Source: Rhizophagus irregularis (taxonomy: Eukaryota > Glomeromycota > Glomeromycetes > Glomerales > Glomeraceae). From it: a stretch of 64,000 nt of DNA. Numbering within the stretch: position 1 is the first letter of the stretch; every line of letters starts with the position of its first letter. The translations under genes and the position numbers were made by a program. Shown in pieces: positions 58,480 through 64,000 of this stretch. The notes beneath the pieces are model-generated. The model was not told the origin of the DNA, ran no database searches, and saw nothing but the letters and a program-made list of their open reading frames with translations. The stretch spans positions 3,598,501-3,662,500 of the forward strand of contig NC_089447.1 of the NCBI RefSeq assembly GCF_026210795.1, read 5' to 3'.

Positions 58480-60720
58480 AAGCGTCCCAAGAGTATACAA
58501 TTTAATGACGCAAGAATCAAAATATATTTGTAATAACAGATTCCGTAAAGTGATAAAAAGAATTATCAAAGATCATCATTTTAATTCTTTGGCACCTAAT
58601 GGTGTTCAATGTTTGACACTAAAAAAAGAAATAAAATAAAATGATAATAAATTAATATTATATATTGTATTTATGAAAATTCAAAAAGTAATTTACATTG
58701 TAATACTTCTTGGCAAGCACCTCACTTGATCTGTGGCTTTATTATGACGATATAGGATTTTTCAAGAATTTTGGATTTGTATGTTTATAAATTGAATACA
58801 TTTTTTTTTAAAAAAACTAATAGAGTAAAAAATTCAAGGATTTTTGATTAAAGATTGAACGTTAAGTTTATAAGTTTTTTTAGTAGATCGATTAAAAAAA
58901 AAGTGTATTCCGAAATCAGTTATTAATAATAATGTGAAACAATGAATTATCTTATATGAACATAATGGATCTGCAAGGAGAATAAGGGAATAAGGACCTT
59001 TTTTTTTTTCTTTGTTATCAAAGATTTCTTTAAAAGACTTCTTTTTAATCATGTTTATTTTTTTTAAATGAAACTTTAAAATGAAAAAAAATAATATGTT
59101 TCAATTATTATATTATCTGTTATCATTCTTTTTCCTATTTTTATTTTTTCAGTTACAAACAATCAGAAAATTCCATGGTCGCATGCATGCATTTATTAAA
59201 CTTTATATTTTTTTTAATTTTTTAATTGGGTAATAACGTTTTACAATAAAAAAATAAAATTCTATCAATAAGATATATAGCAGCATAACATGCAAATCCT
59301 TTTCCCGCAGTAGCAATACAGGTGCGTCAATCAATCGGCACGTATAATGTATAATGCCAAGAATGAAAGAAATTTCCATTTGGATATTACAAATTCACGA
59401 TTATAATTTAGTATTAACAAGACCCCCAATAAAAATTGAAGAATAATTATGCAGGGGTAGAGAATACTTATTATGGAACAAAATTATTGTATTGATTGCT
59501 TATAAATAGTTCTATATTATATTTATTTGTAATTTATAAATAAATATCAATATTAACTTTACATTGAACACTTAAACGATGACGATAATTTCCTGATAAA
59601 CATTGTCAGATCAGATTCAACTCAAATATTAAGAGAAGTACGTTCAAGATAATTTTACTCAGGATCACGACAGTTGGATCTTTAGTCACGAAGTGTTTTA
59701 CGATTCTCCTTATCTGTCTATTTCTACATATCTTTCATTATTATAAAATATTATGTTATGATAGAACCTTTACGTAAGGATATATTGAATGTTTTTTTAG
59801 GAAATACACGTAAAATATTTTTCACTAGATAATTTTTTTTTTTTTTGAAATAACGGTAACAAGAAGGATTTTAGAGAATTTTTTTTCGTTACACACGATT
59901 CAGTCATAACGTGCAGTTATTGGGCAGGGGCGTTTCAATATCGGATCCCCCCGTACAAGAATGTATTTATTGTAGTAGTCATTTGGACCGAGGGATTGAA
60001 TGAAAATGTGTCACGTATTATAATACTATTATCGACATAAGAATAAAGTCCCAATAGATTGCGTATATAACTGAGCTATTACAATTCGTAATAAATGTTT
60101 CCCCGAAATTTTAAAATTACTAATACCTTACCATTGGTACCACGTATATTATTCTAAAATAAAGATATTATTATATAAGCTTTTATTAAAAAGTTAGAGA
60201 ATAAGTTTTCTGTACCTATTATTTTTTTTTTAACATTTTATTTTTATTTTAGGATGAAACTTTTACAATGACGCATTCTAGAAATAACGTAAAGTAAAAA
60301 AATCTAAACTATTCACTAATGTATAGCCACTAAACATAACTGCGTCACCTCGTAAAGTTAGACCTGGTCTAAGAGTGTCTAACCTGGATGAGGTTAAAAA
60401 AAAAATGAGGACACATTGGCAGCATACTAATCAATAAAGTAAAAGACATATGTTGATTTTTTCTTCAAGCCATGTATGTATTATTGTGTTTTTTATGTAG
60501 TGAATTATTCCATAGTTATTGAGAATTTGGCGAATTTTAATTTCTAGTCCGCAATGTTCGCTATAGTAAGGGTGAATTATATTTTTAAAATAAATTTATT
60601 CAAAAGAAGAAAATAAATTTTTTTTATCCCCCTCAGGTAAATTGTACAAAATATCTTAATAAAATTTCTATAGACAACTATCCAGTAATACCCGAAAAAT
60701 TGTAATTATCTCATTAGGGC
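58480..60720. other. long gene-free stretch
   Basis: Poly(A) and poly(T) runs and scattered stops on both strands. The minus frame at 58834-59052 is Lys-rich at its start and composition-driven. Nothing recognisable. Confidence 0.5.
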
Positions 60721-61573
60721 AGTGCAGAGACATATATTAGCTAATATTACATTGCAGCGGATTTATGAAATTTGGCAAGAACCCTCGGAAATTAACAGAA
60801 AACATGTGATACTAATTACTAAAATGTCAAATAATGACGCGCCTTTAACACTGGAAAAATTGGTTAGATAGTGGGAAAATTGATTAGACGCAAGATTTGG
60901 TACAAAAAATTTTTTTAGAGCTCAATTTTGACTGTTCACTAATATATTTGAGACTTAAATAGAAATTTGGTGACTAAAATACACAGTGAAATTCGATAAA
61001 CCGGATCAATCAGTTCCACTAAAAATATTCGGTTTATCAGGATATCCGGTATAGCGAAAAAATTTCGATATATTGAAAATCTATTATACTGAATTTTTTA
61101 AAAAAAAATTCATGCTAATAAAATTAATATACACTATATTTTAATTTTTCATCTTAGTTTTACGTCATAGAGGTCATGAAAATGAATATAAAATATTTTT
61201 AAAAATTGAATATATAAGTAATATATAACTTCGGCCGGAATTAAGATTTTTATAATTCTGGCCAAAATTAAGATTCACCGCATCACGTTACTTAAATTTT
61301 ATTGGTTAATGATCATGTGATCCGGTTTATCGAATCATTTTTACTATAGCTGCCCAAATCCGGTTTATCGAAGATCCGGTTTATCGAATTTCACTGTGAC
61401 TGTCAAATATTTATTTAATTTGACATGACAGACAAATTTTGAGGTACTTCATAAATCCGCCATTATGAGTTTAACCAATAATATTCAATATGTTTAATTT
61501 TGTGTCACATAAGATTTTGCTTAACCTCTCGTCCTCTCGCCCCTAAAATATTAGCTAATACTATATGTCACTT
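60721..61573. mobile_element. outer inverted-repeat element, interrupted
   Basis: The left flank has agtgcagagacatatattag followed by ctaatatt, and then gcggatttatgaaattt. The reverse complement of the right flank has agtgacatatagtattagct followed by aatatt, and then ggcggatttatgaagta. These two matching blocks in the same order suggest long imperfect terminal repeats of a non-autonomous element of about 430 bp, after removal of the inner insert. The boundaries are approximate. Confidence 0.45.
60982..61398. mobile_element. inner element with perfect 25-bp terminal inverted repeats
   Basis: The left end CACAGTGAAATTCGATAAAC(CGGAT) is the exact reverse complement of the right end. Additional copies of tccggtttatcga lie just inside (61320-61334, 61358-61372), and a weaker one lies near the left (attcggtttatca). 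Ends beginning CAGTG resemble pogo/Tigger-type Tc1-mariner elements, but the expected TA duplication is not visible. No coding capacity; 417 bp. Confidence 0.7.
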
Positions 61574-62758
61574 TCGTAATATTTCACCACGATAAATATA
61601 ATTTGCGCCAAAAGGCGGTGAATTAGTGACAATTCAGAATTTTTCGGTATTACTCCATTTCGAATTAACGCAGTAACTTCTAATGATCGGCAATCACTTT
61701 TTCCATAGAATTTTGGAATAATTCGAATTCTAATTCCACAAATAGGATTCATTATAATAACACTAAATGGAGAAATAATTTTTTCGAATGGATATATAAA
61801 AATTTTAGTGATTTAGTGATGTGAATTTTAGATTTTTTTTTAATTTTGTAAGTTGTAACTTTCTTAAGGTACACCGACTGTATTACATTATAGAACGAAG
61901 GTTCTTTAATCTTTTTGCATGGAGAGAATCAATTTCTACTGTTCCAATTCTTCATTTTCCATCCTCATGATAATATAATTTTGGTGATTAGTGACAATTC
62001 AGTATTACTTCATTTCGAATTAGCGCAGTAACTTCTATTGATCGAACTTCTCGGTCGCACCGACAAAAATTTAGCGCAGGGACAGCGTTACGGCATTATG
62101 CACGAACACGTGAAATAAACAGTGACGAAGACAAATACTCAAAAAAAAAATCCAAGTCCCTCAGACAGTGGAAATCTGGTGGCCTGTGATGATTTAAAAG
62201 TATGTCACTAAATTTTTGTTCATATAATTCTGGAATTTTTAATTCGAATAATGGAGAATTCTAATTCCACAAATAGAATTCATTATAATAACACTAAATG
62301 AGGAAATAATTTTTTCAATAAAATTGCCCCTGAATACGATTATATCACCTTATTTATTTATATCATGTTTGGTTGTACACTTTAATAATAAATTTCTTGA
62401 ATAACATAAGTGTAACCATACTCTTTTGCCATTTTAACACTAAAAACTTAGAAGATATTACATCAATTATAAAGGTTCTTTGTAGTGTATTTAGGGCCTT
62501 TTGCCGTATTTCAATTTTAAATTTTTTTATTTTTGAAGCTTTCTTAATTCAATTTTAATTTTTTTTATTTTCGAAACTTTCTTAAGGTACAATATATTGC
62601 ATTATGAAATTTACAATTAACGAAGGTTCTTTAATCTTTTTTACATGCAAAGAATCAATTTCTACTGTTCTAATTCTTCATTTGCCATGTTGGGATACTC
62701 ATGATAAGGCGGTGATTAGTGATAATTCGGAATTTTTCGGTATTATTTCATTTCAAAT
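61574..62758 (+). repeat. patchwork of duplicated segments
   Basis: Several blocks occur two or three times in diverged form. The block ggcggtga..ttagtgacaattc..tatta (61614, 61985, 62707) is one. Gaattctaattccacaaata with ttcattataataacactaaa (61725, 62253) is another. The block tttcttaaggtaca..aacgaaggttctttaatctt..gaatcaatttctactgtt (61861-61945, 62578-62665) is a third. The third ends in the kinase-module sequence ttcatttgccatg. These are old duplications of a kinase-gene 5' part mixed with inserted repeats. Confidence 0.6.
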
Positions 62759-63640
62759 TTGCCATGGTGGGATACTCATGATCAATGTATAGTTTGTGAT
62801 TCAAAATTAAAATTTATACCAGATTATCAAAAACAATGTTTAGAGTGCTATAGTATAATTTATACCAGTTGTGGATATTGTTCAACAACAAATATTATTT
62901 TTGGAATCACAAATCAATCTCAATGTATAGAATGTAAAAGAGTATCATTAATTTCTAACATGCCTGACATGAAAAATATTTTTAAATATTTTCTAAAACT
63001 AAATGCTTACAATTATAATCAAATTGCTAATTATGTAAAGAATATTGATAAAAATTCTAATTTACTGGAGATATATGATTTTATGAAGAAGCTTAATTAT
63101 TTTCCTTTAAAAGTTTTATATTCTCACATTGCAAATGAAAATAATGAATATTCTTTAGATTTAATTATACCAATTATGTTTATCCCTTTTAGAAATGATA
63201 TAGATCGATGTTATTGTTGTAAAAAGGACTATTCTGAAACACTACTATTTAAACAAAAATATTGCAACAATGGTATATTAAGTATGCAACTAGTAATACG
63301 GATATTAAAACTACAATTGGTAACCTGGATGCATGTGTAATAACAATCAATGCTAGCTGTAATAAACATGAACCAAGGAATTTAGATTTTTGCATTCAAG
63401 AATGGTGTGAAACTTGCTCTGAGATTTCACACTTCAAACAAATAGTAGTTCCAAATCAGCAAATAACTACAAATCAGAAATTTAATTTCAGTTATATGGA
63501 AAAGTTAATTAAGTTAATTTATGATCATAATGATATTTTCAAGTACAAATTGTATCCAGATTGCTATTTAATTTCTTTTGAATTTATAGAATCGACTTTG
63601 ACTGAAGAGCATATTCCGGTTCTTCATTTGCCATGGTGAG
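62759..63640 (+). pseudogene. Cys-rich N-terminal module of a kinase-family gene, copy 1, broken
   Basis: The frame LPWWDTHDQCIVCDSKLKFI has Cys pairs CIVC, CLEC, CGYC and CIEC, then CYCCKKDYSETLLFKQKYC near 63215-63265. The reading then moves to another frame (from 63262: SCNKHEPRNLDFCIQEWCET, CSEISHFKQIV). It ends with EEHIPVLHLPW and a TGA where the next copy of the module should continue. Cys-pair modules of this sort precede the kinase domain in many glomeromycotan kinases and probably bind zinc; that is inferred from spacing. The frame change near 63262 and the stop at 63637 make it non-functional as read, unless introns are hidden there. Confidence 0.55.
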
Positions 63641-64000
63641 ATGCTTATAATGAATGTATAATTTGTCACAAGCCTCTAGAATCAAAATATAATTGTCAAA
63701 AAATATGTTTAAATTGTTTTATAGTTTATACTGGATGTAGATATTGTTTAACAACAAATATTATCTTTGGATTTATTGATCAATCTCAATGTAAAAAATG
63801 CAAAAGAATTATAGCTATTAATATCAGTGGAAATAATAGTGTAGATCAATTTCTGCAACTTACAAATGTCAATTTTATTGTCAGTAATCAGTTTGCTGAT
63901 TATATTAATAATATAAACGGGGTTTACAGTCCATTAAATATATATAATATTATTAAAAGTAATATAAATTATCTTTTCTTCAAAACTAAAAATAAAATGG
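63641..64000 (+). pseudogene. Cys-rich module, copy 2, truncated by the window end
   Basis: After the TGA at 63637 the same frame stays open: DAYNECIICHKPLESKYNCQ, then CLNCFIVYTGCRYCLTTNII, FGFIDQSQCKKCKRI. This is a second copy of the module at 62760-62945 (CSTTNIIFGITNQSQC there). The frame continues to the end of the window, so a kinase domain may follow beyond 64000. The stop in the Trp-Asp junction (W*DAY versus WWDTH) could be a single-base change. Confidence 0.55.

Noticed and set aside
1-64000. CRISPR arrays, tRNA or rRNA genes, bacterial operons
   Set aside because: No regularly spaced direct repeats with unique spacers and no tRNA-like arms were found by eye; the gene structure is eukaryotic.

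Overview
The window is AT-rich eukaryotic DNA. Genes carry short introns (mostly 50-110 bp, GT..AG) and are separated by large stretches of decayed mobile DNA. Three gene families point to a fungus of the Glomeromycotina (arbuscular mycorrhizal fungi, Rhizophagus-like): BTB-BACK-TLDc proteins, kinases with an HKDFHSGN or HRDFHPGN catalytic loop preceded by Cys-rich segments, and SPRY proteins. The genus is inferred from family resemblance; no database search was possible.

Left part (1-22.3 kb): a broken SPRY gene (about 230-960), an intact two-exon cytochrome P450 on the minus strand (1791-3433), a decayed kinase on the minus strand (4790-5375), a purine-rich low-complexity tract (about 6040-6560) and a kinase gene whose frame is broken at two places (7026-8884). 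From 9 to 22.3 kb there is almost only mobile DNA. It includes a 715-bp fold-back element with three hairpins, 14-bp terminal inverted repeats and an exact 8-bp target duplication (10502-11216). It also holds a piggyBac transposase scrap (15978-16121), a degenerate Ty3/gypsy-type element (integrase 19803-20614) and a 5'-truncated LINE 3' end flanked by a 16-bp target duplication (21347-22302).

Centre (23.1-34.7 kb): a BTB-BACK-TLDc gene (23101-24600), a compact four-exon RBR-type E3 ubiquitin ligase (26502-27397), gene remnants and two small terminal-inverted-repeat elements (30320-30531 and 31894-32017). A six-exon Kelch-repeat single-pass membrane protein follows (33079-34654).

Gene-dense core (35.9-57.5 kb): an intronless GPI ethanolamine-phosphate transferase 3 (GPI13/PIGO, minus) is divergent from a PARP-type ADP-ribosyltransferase (39327-40454). 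Next come the SWR1-complex subunit YL1/VPS72 (40737-42363) and a 28-exon HIR-complex subunit (HIR3/CABIN1-like, 43100-50059), so two histone-chaperone subunits lie side by side on the same strand. They are followed by a fungal Frizzled-like seven-helix receptor with a Cys-rich N-terminal domain (50717-52711), a second BTB-BACK-TLDc gene (53549-55083), a convergent F-box gene (minus, to 55666) and a sphingolipid delta-4 desaturase (56289-57482). Each of the multi-exon models was assembled by hand, and the exon lengths sum to a multiple of three.

Right part (57.5-64 kb): no intact gene. It holds a perfect 57-bp tandem duplication, a small hairpin, one inverted-repeat element apparently nested in another (60721-61573) and a patchwork of duplicated segments. 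These lead into two tandem, broken copies of the Cys-rich N-terminal module of the kinase family, running off the window end.
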